A DNA stretch of 64,000 nucleotides. It comes from Allium sativum. Taxonomy: Eukaryota; Streptophyta; Magnoliopsida; Asparagales; Amaryllidaceae. Where the stretch lies: contig CM060919.1 of the NCBI GenBank assembly GCA_030737875.1, forward strand, positions 803,317,160 to 803,381,159, given 5' to 3'. Each line of letters opens with the position of its first letter. Position 1 is the stretch's first letter. A model generated the notes under the pieces. The model worked only from the letters and a program-made list of their open reading frames with translations, did no database searches and was not told the DNA's origin. The translations under genes and the position numbers were made by a program. Positions 26,110 through 37,370 of this stretch are shown here, one piece after another.

Positions 26110-26472
26110 CATTCGATATAGTCGAATCCGAATGTAAAATTATCTCTCGAATAATCTCTATTCGATGACTCTCTTCAAATAAACTATATTCGATAACTCT
26201 TTTCCGAATAAACTATATTGGATAATCTCTCCTTCGAATAAACTATATTCGATAATCTCTCCTTGAATACTTATATTCAATTCAATCTATTCGAATAACT
26301 AATATTCGACAAACTCTATTTGATTAACTAATATTTGGTTAACTCTATTCCAATATTTAACATTCAATTAACTCTAATTCGATTAACTCTAATTCGAATA
26401 ACTAATATTCGATACTCTCTATTTGAATACTTATATTCGATTAACTCTCTTTGAATGACTTACATTCGATTA
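26110..26472. repeat. Tandem hairpin array in the E3 LTR, about 29-bp period
   Basis: Roughly a dozen units have 7-bp arms of the TCGAATA/TATTCGA type and 4-5-nt loops such as ACTAA, AACTA, ATCTC or CTTA. Clear examples are 26147-26165, 26234-26252, 26263-26280, 26291-26309 and 26394-26412. The partner LTR carries the array at about 45503-45852. Several arm differences between the LTRs lie at CpG sites. Confidence 0.75.
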
Positions 26473-28623
26473 ACTCTAATTTCTTTCCCATTCAAATTCC
26501 CATTTTAATTCCTATTCAAAACCTAATTCCTTAATATAGTTTTAAATTATAAAATAATTATTTTAATCCATTGTTCACATCGAATGTGTAAACATTCCCT
26601 TTATATGATCCATTAAGTTTGATTTCGTATTTTAAAATAATATCCTATTTCCAAATTCTATTTATACTTTTATTTATAGAATTATTCATACAAAATCTTC
26701 TTTTTATTCTAACAGTTAAATTTCATTTGTAATTCCCTTTATAAATGTTGAGTTCACATTATATTTAAAATATCGGTGTTAAAAACCGATTTCAACTTCT
26801 CTATTTAAATTCAGACTTTTATTTTTCCAATGATAAATAAACTTTCTAAATTTATAAACATCGTTTATAATTATTCTTCTAAATTTTTATCTGTTAAAAC
26901 AGATTTCTATTTAATTCTACTTTGAATTAATCCTTTCCATTTATCTGTTAAAAATAGATTTCCATTTAATATTTATTTTTCAAATAATTCCTTTTATAAA
27001 ATTCTACTCATTTTATAAAGTACTTCTTTTTATAATTATCCTATTTATTTTACAAATATTTCCTTTTATATTTGGTTTACAATTATTTCTATTTCTATTT
27101 ATTTTACAAATATTTCATTTTGTATTTGTTTTACAAATATTTCATTTATGCAATTCTATTCTTTTTATATAAATATTCCATATAATTATATTTATCTTCT
27201 AAATAAATATTTCCTTTTATAAAATCCGTTGATTTTATAAAATCCTTAAATTCAATATCCACTTTGAAATTCCTTTTTTTATAAAATCGTTTGTTTTATA
27301 TATATATATATATTTCATTTTCAATATACATTTTGAAAATTCTGTTTCTACATTCCAGTATTCCTTATGGTATTTAACATACCATATAACAATGATCAAT
27401 ATCATCCAAACACACATAATCAACAATAGATTATATATCACATCATATACCACAATATATGAAAACAGTAAAATAAATGTTGAGGAATCCAGTTGGATCC
27501 CTCCAACCTGTTTCCCTGCATCCACAGATGTTACACAATATAATTCACATCAATTTCATTTCAATATGTACTATTCTGATAGACAGAATCGATGTTTGTT
27601 TAACGATATGTGTATATATTGTTATTAGTAATTCCAAACAATAAATTAGCAATTCAACCAAACAATCAACACACAACAATCAACCAATATTTATCAGTTT
27701 AAAAAAGTTACGTTATGAAAATATAAACTGAGCAGAGTTAGTTAGATTTACTCACATTGGACGATCATCATTAAATAACGATAATTGTCAGTTGATTCAA
27801 ACGGACAATTTATTTCTCTATAAATTGTAACGAGCTCCAATCCACACCCAGCGAGTTCCATTGTGTCGCGCTCGTCCATACGATCCTAAAGGATCTTGTT
27901 TCACTGAATTCCAATACGTATGATCAAGTTATGATTTTTATACGTTAATACACATTTTATATACATAAATTATTTTATTTAAAAACTTATTGGACTCACC
28001 CTCTCTAAAATCGGCCCATACCAGCATGAATAGTGGACCTCCTCATTCGTTCCTCATTTTCCCGACTCTAGGAAATAGCTTCGACAGACATGGCTGCATC
28101 CTTCCTTCGACCAGTTCTTCCACCTTCCTGCACTATTTAAAAATCAGACAACACCATCGAACTCCTCTTTCAAAACCACAATATCCCATATCTGTTTCAT
28201 CAAGCTCGCACCAACTATTCAATTTCCGACCTCGAGCTGTTTCCGATCTGTACAGTGATTCCATCGACGCCTTTCATCACCAAATCACCTCGATTTTTTC
28301 CCACAAGCTCCCATTGATCTCTGATTCAAAAACAAATCTCCAAAACTTGAATCGATGGCTCCAACTCCTTCAATCCGTAGCCCTAACTCGCGTAGTGAAA
28401 ATAAGAGCGAACTCCATTAGCTTCGAACCCTCCAAAACTGATACCATGTTGAAGAGAATCATCCCAGTAATCCGTTTATATTTGTTTCATGATCTAAAAC
28501 ATATTATACGAATTGTAATGATTTTATGAAGATCAAAATGATTTAGTGGAGGAAGAAAGCTTGCGGCGGAAAGTGTTTTTGACCAGAGGAATGAAAGTCT
28601 GAGGGTTTAAGTGATCCCAAGGG

Positions 28624-28633
28624 TATATATATA
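28624..28633 (-). promoter_or_regulatory. TATA-like box of the E3 LTR
   Basis: TATATATATA lies within CCTATATATATACCC on the minus strand, followed about 30 nt later by a CACTTAAACCCTCA stretch. The partner LTR has the same box at 52695-52704. The position fits a U3 promoter. Confidence 0.45.
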
Positions 28634-29008
28634 GGATAAGGTAGCTTAGAAGTTAAGCTATATATTTTAAATTAGTTTATATTTGATTTTTAACTTTATT
28701 TATAATATAAAAATTTCCTATGATCACATATAATATCCAAAAATCATGAAAATGGACATACAACTAGAGTTTGACATTACGGACCCAACGAAACTTGTTT
28801 CGTCAAATTCCGACTTCGTTTGTTCACACAGCTTATTTTTAACCATCAAATTACTGACTGTTTTTCACTTTAAAAATCCGTACGGCCACATACAAACTCG
28901 AAAAATCACAAAACTTGAAATCTAACAATAATTTAATATTACGGATCCAACAAAACTAGTTTCATCGAAAACGGATGTCGTAAAGCTGGCTATTTTTAAA
29001 GCTCTAAT

Positions 29009-29013
29009 TAAAC
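29009..29013. repeat. E4 target-site duplication, left copy (TAAAC)
   Basis: TAAAC here and at 41123-41127 flanks E4. The other E3 LTR shows the uninterrupted site near 53086-53102, reading GCTCTAAATAAACCC. Confidence 0.95.
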
Positions 29014-30241
29014 TGTTTGCGAACAAATTATGCAGTTGTAAACAACTGTAAAATCCGTTCGGTTTTCCTAAACAACAAGGATTGTTGTAGAGGGTGTCGA
29101 ACTCTGGGACCAAAAATATTTTATTTATAAATCCAGTCAAGTTATCCCTAACTTTTGATTGATTGAAAACACAGAAAATAACAACATTTAAATATAAAAG
29201 AGAGATTTATCTAATAAGAGAAAGCAATTAGGGGATAATGACATAGATCAGATTCATAATCATCAATAGCCAAAAGATTAACCAGATCTAATACATGTTT
29301 TTGTCACAAACATGAATCAACGATAATAGGTTTTTAGAAACAAATATGTAAATAACGACAAGCATAGCCTATGCAGGAGCTCAGCTCTACAACCATAGGC
29401 TATCAGGACAGATTCACTATTTTATTTCTAAAACCCTAAATATTAAATCTAAATCTGATAAGTGTTAGATTGAACTCGAATATACCCTGTGAAGGAGCAC
29501 AGCTCTTAAACGACACAGGGTATGAAGGTTGAGAGCTAACCCTTAATTCAGATCCAGATCTACATGTATACAGTCCTCATCTTTTGGCTATGCGATTCAT
29601 ATTGAATCATACTAGCAGCGTCATCACCCCCTAATCAAAGGGGATTAGCTAGACATAGCTAAAGAAGAAGAGAAAAAGAAAATAGATAACATGAACATAA
29701 ATAAAATAAACAAAAAGTAAAAAGAAAGGGAGAGAATGATTTTATTCCAAGAAGAGAATTACAGAATAAAACCTAATGTCTTTTACAATGAATGAGATAC
29801 AAGGTATTTATAGCTGATATGACAAAGGCTAGCTAGCTAATTACATAATGTGGGACTAAAGAAATAACCCAAATAACACATAAGCCAGTGTGAACGCAGC
29901 TTTAGAGTGAGTGGTTTAGCAAATAGGCTAGTGTGAACGCAACATGAGTAAGAGGCCTTCCTAATGAGCTAATGTGAATGCAGTTTGAGTCTTTATTGAG
30001 CCAAATCTTCTTAACTGAAATATAATTGCAACCGTTCTTCAAGCTTCAGACTCTTCAAGCTTTAGCAATTTTAAACTTCACTCTTTTTAAGCAAATTCTT
30101 CATGCTTTATCCATCAAATGCTTTAAACCATGCTTCTTGTCAACAATCTGAAAATACAGCTATAAATACAAAGTATCAATTATTTTAAAGGGAAAATAAG
30201 ATAAATAAGCGGATAAAATATACACATTTACGTGTATATCA
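29014..30241 (-). repeat. E4 left (3') LTR
   Basis: It is 1228 bp and begins TGTTTGCGAACAAATT on the plus strand, ending GTGTATATCA. It contains a branched inverted-repeat structure (29227-29635) with two hairpins sharing a conserved loop. Confidence 0.95.
29227..29635. other. Branched inverted-repeat structure in the E4 LTR
   Basis: Outer arms 29227-29242 and 29620-29635 pair at 14 of 16 positions. Inner arms 29266-29278 and 29579-29591 pair perfectly (13 bp). Inside are two perfect 10-bp hairpins, 29364-29403 and 29482-29523, whose stems differ but whose loops share GGAGCNCAGCTCT. A 6-bp hairpin lies at 29594-29608. The partner LTR has the same structure shifted by 10,881 bp. Confidence 0.7.
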
Positions 30242-30256
30242 AATACCCCCACACTT
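30242..30256 (-). other. E4 3' polypurine tract
   Basis: The minus strand reads AAGTGTGGGGGTATT directly before the 3' LTR; GAGGACGAA lies about 15-20 nt upstream. Confidence 0.85.
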
Positions 30257-31875
30257 ATCTTTTTATTCGTCCTCGAATAAACTAAACTAAGATATGTCAC
30301 ACTTTCGTAGGAAACACGATTGCATTTAGCGTATGCAACAAGCCGTTAAACCTCTGGGTGTCCCTAGTAGGACGAGTGTTGTCTCGTGAGGGTTTTCAGC
30401 GGATACTACCCACAAAATCCAAAGCGTCTTATGTACGCGGATTAATCAAACAATATATTTAAGGTCTTTCATATTCCAAGGATTTCACCTAACTTCAACA
30501 ATAACGGTTTAGTCCCAATTTGTCCATCCCATAATTGGTACAAAAATGAATAAAAAATTTCAAGCTAAATCGTAATTCCTTGATAACACTGTAATTGTCT
30601 TGAAGATTAAGAGCGTGGTGACAACCAAAGTTCTACACATCGACAATGTGCACCCAATCATTTATTCAACCTTTTTTTTTTTGAATAATTTTGCACCAGT
30701 GTAACTGTAATGTATTGGATATGAGTTATGCATAGATGAAGGAATATTTTTGTAAGTTCTAAAAATATTCTAGATAAGAGGGCAAGTGTATTAGTTGAAT
30801 TTCAAGCTACAAAAGATAAAGTAATACTAAGGCACATATGGACATTTTGTTTCCTTCCATCTCCTCAACTACAATCCTTGCTTCTAAGTACGGTATGTTG
30901 GATGTGGATGGAATGGAAATGGATGCTTCATAGTCAAGAATGATGAAGACTATTTTATTCAGAGAGACTCTCTCTTTATTTCTTTTTTCTTTTTTCTTTT
31001 TTTCTATTCTTTTTTTTTTCTTCTTTTTTTTTCTTTTTCTTTTTTTTTCTTTTCTTTTGCATGATGAACGATGAATGGAGATGGAATGATGAAGTACATG
31101 ATTTCATTTGATTCCTCCTCTACTACCAACACTTCATGAAAGGAAAGTTTTGTGCCCTAGTCACTTTACTTCTATAACCTTAATTCAACACACAAGTCTG
31201 GATTGATGTTATACAAAAAACTGAAAGGAATGATAAGCAAAGTTTCGTAAGATAGATAACCCATATAAAATAAGATGTGGTATATGGTTATCCTACCTTA
31301 AAACAAGTACGGAATGGGTAGTGTAATATTGGTATAAAAAGTGACGTTTTTGACCTTTAAACAAAGGTTCTTGAGTATACCAATATAAGATAAACTTGTC
31401 GAAACATGGATGTAAATCGACTAAAAACTTGGGTTTGAATAATGTGGGGTATCGCAGAAGAACGCTACAATGAGTCATTTCTCCTTAATTGGGCCAAGTG
31501 GATTTTAGAACTTACAATTTTGAAAATTTGAGTGAAAAGAAAATATTATGCATGAAAACGAACTCAGAAAATCCAACAAATGTAGGTGCAAAATCATTTT
31601 TATTTCTTGATTTTTTTTTTTTGATTATTTTTACTTGCACATTCTAACATGTATAACAAAGGTTGACACGCTTACTCCAGAACACGACTAACGTCTGCAC
31701 AGTCTCAAGCTAGCATCTTAAAAAGACACATTACGATTCAATGAATAAATAATGTTCATTCTCATCACCCAACAATTCAACTTATCAAACAAGAACCAAG
31801 GTGTTATTTATGAATTTAAGTTAATCCTTGTTCAATGAATGACCTACTTCATAAAATTGATTGCTGATGTAATGT
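30257..31875 (-). other. E4 3' non-coding region
   Basis: There is no conserved reading frame here, although some Athila elements carry an envelope-like gene at this place. A polypyrimidine stretch (plus strand) spans about 30965-31058. The region is bounded by two similar polypurine tracts. Confidence 0.6.
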
Positions 31876-31892
31876 AAATTCCCCCCACACTT
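31876..31892 (-). other. Second polypurine tract downstream of integrase in E4
   Basis: The minus strand reads AAGTGTGGGGGGAATTT, nearly the same as the 3' tract, and also has GAGGAC about 20 nt upstream (near 31905-31910). It lies about 100 nt after the integrase stop and may be a duplicated or alternative plus-strand primer. Confidence 0.55.
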
Positions 31893-31994
31893 GAGTGTAA
31901 CTGTGTCCTCACAGTCTTAATCAGACATATCTTAGTGAAAGGGAAAAACAAATAAGAGAATATTTACATATGTACAAAAGAGGGTTAGTGCGTC

Positions 31995-33161
31995 TTACCG
32001 GATGTAATGTGGCTCATGGAGGACCATGAGCTCTTCCTCTTGGTTGGGTATTGGTTCCAAGTAAGGTTTAAGGCGTTGACCATTGACCTTAAAGGATGAT
32101 CCATCAGTTGGATTCTCAATTTCTACCGCACCATACGGAAAAACAGTCCGTACAGTGCAAGGTCCTGTCCATCTAGATTTTAGCTTACCCGGAAATAGAT
32201 GCAGTTTTGAGTCATACAACAGAACTTTTTGACCTGGCATGAAAGTTTTACGTAAAATTGATTTATCATGAAAAACTTTTGTTCTGTCCTTGTAAATTCG
32301 TTCATTTTCATAGGCATCATTTCGAATTTCATCAAGTTCATTGAGTTGAAGCTTCCTATGTTCACCTGCTTGCTCTAAATCAAGATTCAAAGTTTTTATT
32401 GCCCATAACGCCCTGTGTTCTAGTTCAACTGGCAAGTGACATGGCTTACCAAAAATCAACCGATAAGGGGACATACCCAAGTTGGTTTTGAAAGCGGTGC
32501 GGTAAGCCCAAAGAGCATCAGTTAACTTTTGGGACCAATCTTTGCGATTTCGATTCACAGTTTTCTCCAGGATTTGTTTAATTTGCCTATTCGATACTTC
32601 AACCTGCCCACAAGTTTGAGGATGGTAAGGAGTGGATAACTTGTGGGTTATCGAATACTTTCTCATGAGGGTTTCAAAAGAACGATTACAGAAATGTGTC
32701 CCGTTGTCGCTGATTATTGTGCGAGGTGTGCCAAACCTAGAAAAGATGTTTTCTTTTAAGAAGCGCACAACAACCTTATTGTCGTTCGTTTTGCATGGAA
32801 TAGCTTCGACCCATTTAGAAACATAGTCAACAGCCAAGAGAATGTAAATGTTCCCAAAAGAATTAGGGAAGGGTCCCATGAAGTCTATACCCCACACATC
32901 AAAAATTTCGACCTCTAGAATGGGGTTTAAGGGCATCATATTCCGTTTAGAAATTTTCCCTAAGAATTGACATCGATCACAAGTTTTGCAATATTCGTAC
33001 GCGTCTTTGAAAAGGTTGGGCCAGTAGAAACCCGATTGGAGAACCTTTTCGGCTGTCTTTTTGGGACCGAAGTGACCACCACAGGCTTGGTCATGACAGA
33101 AAGAGAGGACACTGTGAGTTTCAGTGTCGGGAACACACCTTCGAATGATTTGATCAGGACA
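31995..33161 (-). CDS. E4 integrase, continuing the gag-pol frame after an in-frame stop
   Basis: The frame continues that of the upstream gag-pol after a single TAA. The first 74 codons hold the HHCC zinc-binding part (H near CHDQACGGH, then CKTCDRC); the rest opens at a methionine at 32939. Counting from that methionine, the catalytic triad is D19 (GIDFMGP), D78 (SDNGTHF) and E114 (GQVEVSNR), giving D-D-35-E spacing. A C-terminal [10 protein letters not shown] motif is the GPY/F region. Integrase inserts the cDNA and causes the 5-bp TAAAC duplication. Without read-through this part would not be made from this copy. Confidence 0.93.
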   Translation of the reverse strand, partial: CPDQIIRRCVPDTETHSVLSFCHDQACGGHFGPKKTAEKVLQSGFYWPNLFKDAYEYCKTCDRCQFLGKISKRNMMPLNPILEVEIFDVWGIDFMGPFPNSFGNIYILLAVDYVSKWVEAIPCKTNDNKVVVRFLKENIFSRFGTPRTIISDNGTHFCNRSFETLMRKYSITHKLSTPYHPQTCGQVEVSNRQIKQILEKTVNRNRKDWSQKLTDALWAYRTAFKTNLGMSPYRLIFGKPCHLPVELEHRALWAIKTLNLDLEQAGEHRKLQLNELDEIRNDAYENERIYKDRTKVFHDKSILRKTFMPGQKVLLYDSKLHLFPGKLKSRWTGPCTVRTVFPYGAVEIENPTDGSSFKVNGQRLKPYLEPIPNQEEELMVLHEPHYIR

Positions 33162-36100
33162 TTACTTGAAAAGATAGGGGTCGTCCCAATAAAAATGTTT
33201 CACTTGGGAAAAGAATTTGTGTTTATCCTGCTTAGACCAAAAAGAAGGGATCTGCTTGGTGACTAAGTAGTTGACAATGTCAGCAAACCAAGGATCAGTG
33301 GATAGAGAAAACAGCTGTTCATCAGGGAAATTCTCGTTGATCATAAGAGAAGAAGACGGGGCATTTGGAAGACGAGACAAGTGGTCTGCAATAACATTGT
33401 CAGATCCTTTTTTATCCTTAATGGTAAGGTCAAATTCTTGAAGTAGAAGGATCCAACGAATGAGACGGGCTTTAGCATCCTTTTTAGAGAAAAGATACCT
33501 AAGTGCGGAATGATCGGTATAAACCGTGATGTGTGAGCCAACTAGATAAGGCCTGAATTTTTCTAACGCGAAAACGACTGCCAAGAGTTCCCTTTCGGTG
33601 GTCGTATAATTGATTTGAGCGTCATTCATAGTTTTACTCGCGTAGTAAATGACGTGAAGAATCTTATCGATACGTTGTCCTAAGACAGCGCCAACAGCGA
33701 AATTCGAGGCGTCACACATGATTTCAAAAGGCAGCTTCCAGTTGGGAGAGCAGATGATCGGAGCAGAGACAAGTTCATTTTTAAGATGCTCAAAAGATGA
33801 AATGCAATCAGAATTGAAGTCGAAAGGAACATCCTTACCAAGAAGATTGGTCAACGGTCGAGTGATTTTGCTAAAATATTTTATAAAGCGACGGTAAAAA
33901 CCAGCATGACCTAAAAAGGATCGGATGTCCTTAACTGATTTGGGAATGAGAAGATTTGAAATAACCTCAATTTTGGCTTTGTCTACTTCAATTCCTTTAT
34001 TAGAAATGACATGTCCTAGGACAATGCCATGTTTGACCATGAAGTGACACTTTTCCCAATTAAGCGTTAAGTGTTTATCTTTACAGCGATTAAGAACAAG
34101 ATCGAGATGATGTAAACACTCGGAGTAAGAATCACCAAATATGGAAAAATCATCCATGAACACTTCCAAAAATCGCTCGATCATATCAGAAAAAATGCTA
34201 ATCATGCACCTCTGAAAGGTTGCAGGTGCATTACAGAGACCAAAAGGCATACGTCGGTACGCAAATGTACCAAACGGAAAAGTGAAAGTGGTTTTCTCTT
34301 GGTCCTCAGGAGCAATAGGGATTTGATTATATCCCGAGTACCCGTCAAGGAAACAATAGTACTCGTGACCCGCTAGTCGTTCTAACATTTGATCGATAAA
34401 TGGCAGAGGGAAATGATCCTTACGTGTTGCAGCGTTAAGTTTCCTATAGTCAATGCAAACACGCCAACCAGTCTGGGTGCGGGTTGGGATAAGCTCGTTA
34501 GCTTCATTTTGGATCACGGTAATCCCTGATTTCTTAGGTATGACATGAATCAGACTAACCCATTGACTATCAGAAATCGGGTAGATGATTCCATTGTCAA
34601 GGCATTTAAGGATTTCAGCACGAACTGCTTCTTTCATGATAGGGTTTAGTCGACGTTGGGGATCACGAGTGGGTTTGGCATCATCTATAAGGTGGATTCG
34701 ATGTTGGACTATCGAAGGACTAATCCCCTTAATATCAGCCATGGACCAACCAATTGCCTCCTTATTTTTCATAAGGATGGGAAGGAGCAATTGTTCCTGC
34801 TCTAAAGTAAGGTCAGAAGCGATAATGACTGGAAAAGTTTCATTTTCTCCTAAGTAAGCATACTTAAGATGACTGGGCAACACTTTGAGTTCAGATTTTG
34901 GGGATGACTCAACCGAAGAAATTGGTTGAGGAATAGGCTCAGTCAATAGCGGCTCGACAGGAACTGAGTTAGAGACATTTTCAGAGATATCTTGAAACAA
35001 ATTTTCGTAATTAGACTCAATGTCAGTGTTCAAATGGTCGAGCTCAGGTTCATTATCGTGGACAGCATGAATTTCAGAAAATTGGTCCACATAAGAGGCA
35101 GGAGAGTTTTCGGTTCTAAAGATGTTTAGCTCGACGGTCATGTTACCGAAAGAAAGTTTCATAGACCCATTTCTACAGTTGATAAGAGCATTAGAGGTGG
35201 CTAAGAAGGGTCGTCCTAGAATCAAAGGGATTTGGTTTGCAGGATTGCTTACCTGTTGAGTTTCTAGGACAATGAAATCAACTGGAAAGATGAATTCTCC
35301 TATTTTGATCAAAACATCCTCGATTTCGCCCACAGGTTTCTTAATTGAACGGTCGGCAAGCTGAAGAGTAACCTTGGTGGGTTTCAGTTCTCCTAGCCCT
35401 AATTGGCGATAGACGGAATATGGAAGCAAGTTAACACTAGCACCTAAGTCTAGCAAGCATCTATCGATTTTCTTGTCCCCAATAGTACATGATATTGTGG
35501 GGCAGCCAGGATCTTTGTATTTCACTGGCATAGATTGGGACAAGACTTCGCTTAGAGTCGCCGCTAGAAACACTTTCTTAGGTACATGTGTATGACGTTT
35601 CTGGGTGCACATATCTTTTAGAAATTTAGCGTACTGTGGAACTTGTTGTATAATATCAAAAAGAGGAATGTTCACTTTAACTTGCTTAAATATTTCAAGG
35701 ATCTTTTCTACCTGGTCCGTCTTTTTTCTAGGTCGGAGTCTATGAGGAAATGGAGCAGACAACTCAGTGGGTTGGGCTACTTGAGTTTGAGGATGGGCCG
35801 GATTAGAATTGGGCTCGATGTTTTGATCCGAGATGGTCGAATTTTCTGTTGGGTTTTGAATATCGTCTGGTAAATCATTTGGGTCGACCACATGGTTGTC
35901 AATCTTCTTGCCAGATCTAAGAGTCGTGACAGCATTCAATTGACTAACGTTCGAGTCTTGAATGATGTGAATTTGGTTAGGGTTTGAAGTCTGTCCTCTA
36001 GGGTTTTGGATGGGTTGACTTGGAAACGTACCCTTTTCCCTTTCACTTAATCTAGCGTTAAGTTGAGACATTTGTTTTTGAAGTTCACTCATTTGTTGAG

Positions 36101-37370
36101 TCGTGTTTTGCATGTGTGAAGTCAGTAAGTTTTGAAGATTGGTATTTGATTGGATATTTTGAGTTGTTGCTTTACCCAATTCTTCGAGAGTTTTTTCAAG
36201 TGATGTCAATCGTTTATCGTCTTGGGGAACAAAAGATTGTTGTGCTTGATTTTGAGGGGTTGGCGCAGGATTTTGGAATTGACTTTGTTGAAAGGGAGGA
36301 TTCGAGGTATTATTCGAAAATGGTTGAAAAGGAGGTCGAACCAAATTCGAAGTTGCATTGTTTTGGGCCCAAGAGAAGTTAGGATGGTTTCTCCAACCTG
36401 GATTGTATGTTGGGGAGAATGGATCGTTCCTAACTTTATTAAATGCGTTGTGTTGTTCTAACGAATGTGGGCATTGGTCAGCAATGTGGTTAGGATCGTT
36501 ACATTTGTAACATGAGGGCTGAGACGCTTGAGCTTGATTTGCTTGAGTTGATGAAAGGACATTATCAAATTTGGTTAACATTGCGTCTATTTTCGCTTCT
36601 AAAGCCGTTGAGGATCCTACCGAATGAGCGTTTGATCGGGAATAAATTGATTTCTCATTAGACCTTTCCCATTGAGCTGATTTTTCGGCCAAATTTTCGA
36701 GAAATTTCCAAGCGGCATCGTGATGTTGGGCTAGAAAATTTCCTTGGCACATTGATTCGAGCATAGTTCGAGAGTTATTTTCTAGTCCATCGTATAAAAT
36801 TTGACAAAGAGTCCATTTTTCGAAATTATGATGTGGACGTTTGACTAGAAGCTCTTTGAATCTTTCAAAATATTTTGCAATGGATTCACCCCCAAATTGA
36901 CGAAAATTGACGATTTCATTTCGAATTTTAGATGTTTTTTCCAGAGGGTAAAATTTCTTTAGAAAAATGTTTACAAATTCACCCCAAGTTCCAATCGTAT
37001 TTGAAGGCAAGCTATACAACCATTTCTCAGCATAATCGGTAAGTGCAAATGGAATTAACCTAAGTTTGATTCCATCGTCACTTAATTGTTGAAATTTCAT
37101 GGTTGCACAAACTTGTTCAAATTTGGTCAAGAAAATATAAGGATCATCACGTTCAAGATTGCCAAATTTTGGAAGAGTATTTATGTGATTCGAATGAATT
37201 TCAAAATGGTTACCCGTTGGGGCGGGCAATATAATGCAGGAAGGAATAGAAACTCGCTCGGGAAAGTATCTATCCATAAGAGTTCGAGGGGGAGTTTCTT
37301 CGGCCATGGTGAAAGGGGTGTTTGTTCGGACTAAACGATTAGTAGAAGGATCACGGATCCAACTACGCAT
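33162..37370 (-). CDS. gag-pol: E4 Gag-protease-RT-RNase H polyprotein (1402 aa, ends at premature TAA)
   Basis: Starting at ATG 37370, the frame encodes a Gag capsid region (residues about 50-240), a CX2CX4HX4C zinc knuckle (about 287-300), a proline- and glutamine-rich linker, an aspartic protease with LLDLGAS (about 640), reverse transcriptase with CIDYRKLNAATRKDHFPLPF (about 970) and active site FMDD (about 1071), and RNase H with MCDAS (about 1218), TDHSALRYL (about 1287) and VIADHLSRL (about 1325). It stops with TAA at 33162-33164 just before the integrase zinc finger; the same frame is open on both sides. Order and sequence style are Athila-like. Gag and Pol lie in one frame with no frameshift. 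The stop may be a recent mutation, or read-through could occur. Confidence 0.95.
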   Translation of the reverse strand: MRSWIRDPSTNRLVRTNTPFTMAEETPPRTLMDRYFPERVSIPSCIILPAPTGNHFEIHSNHINTLPKFGNLERDDPYIFLTKFEQVCATMKFQQLSDDGIKLRLIPFALTDYAEKWLYSLPSNTIGTWGEFVNIFLKKFYPLEKTSKIRNEIVNFRQFGGESIAKYFERFKELLVKRPHHNFEKWTLCQILYDGLENNSRTMLESMCQGNFLAQHHDAAWKFLENLAEKSAQWERSNEKSIYSRSNAHSVGSSTALEAKIDAMLTKFDNVLSSTQANQAQASQPSCYKCNDPNHIADQCPHSLEQHNAFNKVRNDPFSPTYNPGWRNHPNFSWAQNNATSNLVRPPFQPFSNNTSNPPFQQSQFQNPAPTPQNQAQQSFVPQDDKRLTSLEKTLEELGKATTQNIQSNTNLQNLLTSHMQNTTQQMSELQKQMSQLNARLSEREKGTFPSQPIQNPRGQTSNPNQIHIIQDSNVSQLNAVTTLRSGKKIDNHVVDPNDLPDDIQNPTENSTISDQNIEPNSNPAHPQTQVAQPTELSAPFPHRLRPRKKTDQVEKILEIFKQVKVNIPLFDIIQQVPQYAKFLKDMCTQKRHTHVPKKVFLAATLSEVLSQSMPVKYKDPGCPTISCTIGDKKIDRCLLDLGASVNLLPYSVYRQLGLGELKPTKVTLQLADRSIKKPVGEIEDVLIKIGEFIFPVDFIVLETQQVSNPANQIPLILGRPFLATSNALINCRNGSMKLSFGNMTVELNIFRTENSPASYVDQFSEIHAVHDNEPELDHLNTDIESNYENLFQDISENVSNSVPVEPLLTEPIPQPISSVESSPKSELKVLPSHLKYAYLGENETFPVIIASDLTLEQEQLLLPILMKNKEAIGWSMADIKGISPSIVQHRIHLIDDAKPTRDPQRRLNPIMKEAVRAEILKCLDNGIIYPISDSQWVSLIHVIPKKSGITVIQNEANELIPTRTQTGWRVCIDYRKLNAATRKDHFPLPFIDQMLERLAGHEYYCFLDGYSGYNQIPIAPEDQEKTTFTFPFGTFAYRRMPFGLCNAPATFQRCMISIFSDMIERFLEVFMDDFSIFGDSYSECLHHLDLVLNRCKDKHLTLNWEKCHFMVKHGIVLGHVISNKGIEVDKAKIEVISNLLIPKSVKDIRSFLGHAGFYRRFIKYFSKITRPLTNLLGKDVPFDFNSDCISSFEHLKNELVSAPIICSPNWKLPFEIMCDASNFAVGAVLGQRIDKILHVIYYASKTMNDAQINYTTTERELLAVVFALEKFRPYLVGSHITVYTDHSALRYLFSKKDAKARLIRWILLLQEFDLTIKDKKGSDNVIADHLSRLPNAPSSSLMINENFPDEQLFSLSTDPWFADIVNYLVTKQIPSFWSKQDKHKFFSQVKHFYWDDPYLFK

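Larger units (their letters stand above)
24011..29013 (-). repeat. E3 left (3') LTR, first part
   Basis: It starts TGCAACGACCCGGG (partner TGTAACGACCCGGG at 43393). It carries a hairpin array at 26110-26472, T-rich repeats at 26570-27330, and a TATA motif at 28624-28633. Reading frames in it, including one of 179 codons at 27990-28529, are broken or shifted in the partner LTR. It stops at the TAAAC target of E4. Confidence 0.85.

Noticed and set aside
26263..26280. Compensatory double change in the E3 hairpin array (left LTR TTGAATA/TATTCAA, right LTR TCGAATA/TATTCGA)
   Set aside because: Both differences are C-to-T or G-to-A at CpG sites, so decay of methylated DNA explains them without selection for pairing. 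The array itself is kept as a finding.
27990..28529. 179-codon open frame on the plus strand
   Set aside because: It lies antisense within the E3 LTR; in the partner LTR (52096-52435) the frame is broken and shifted. No domain is recognisable.
30257..31875. Envelope-like gene of Athila
   Set aside because: No open frame of useful length or membrane/signal pattern is present on the sense strand.
35643..36461. Plus-strand open frames opposite gag-pol
   Set aside because: They are shadows of the Athila polyprotein on the minus strand.
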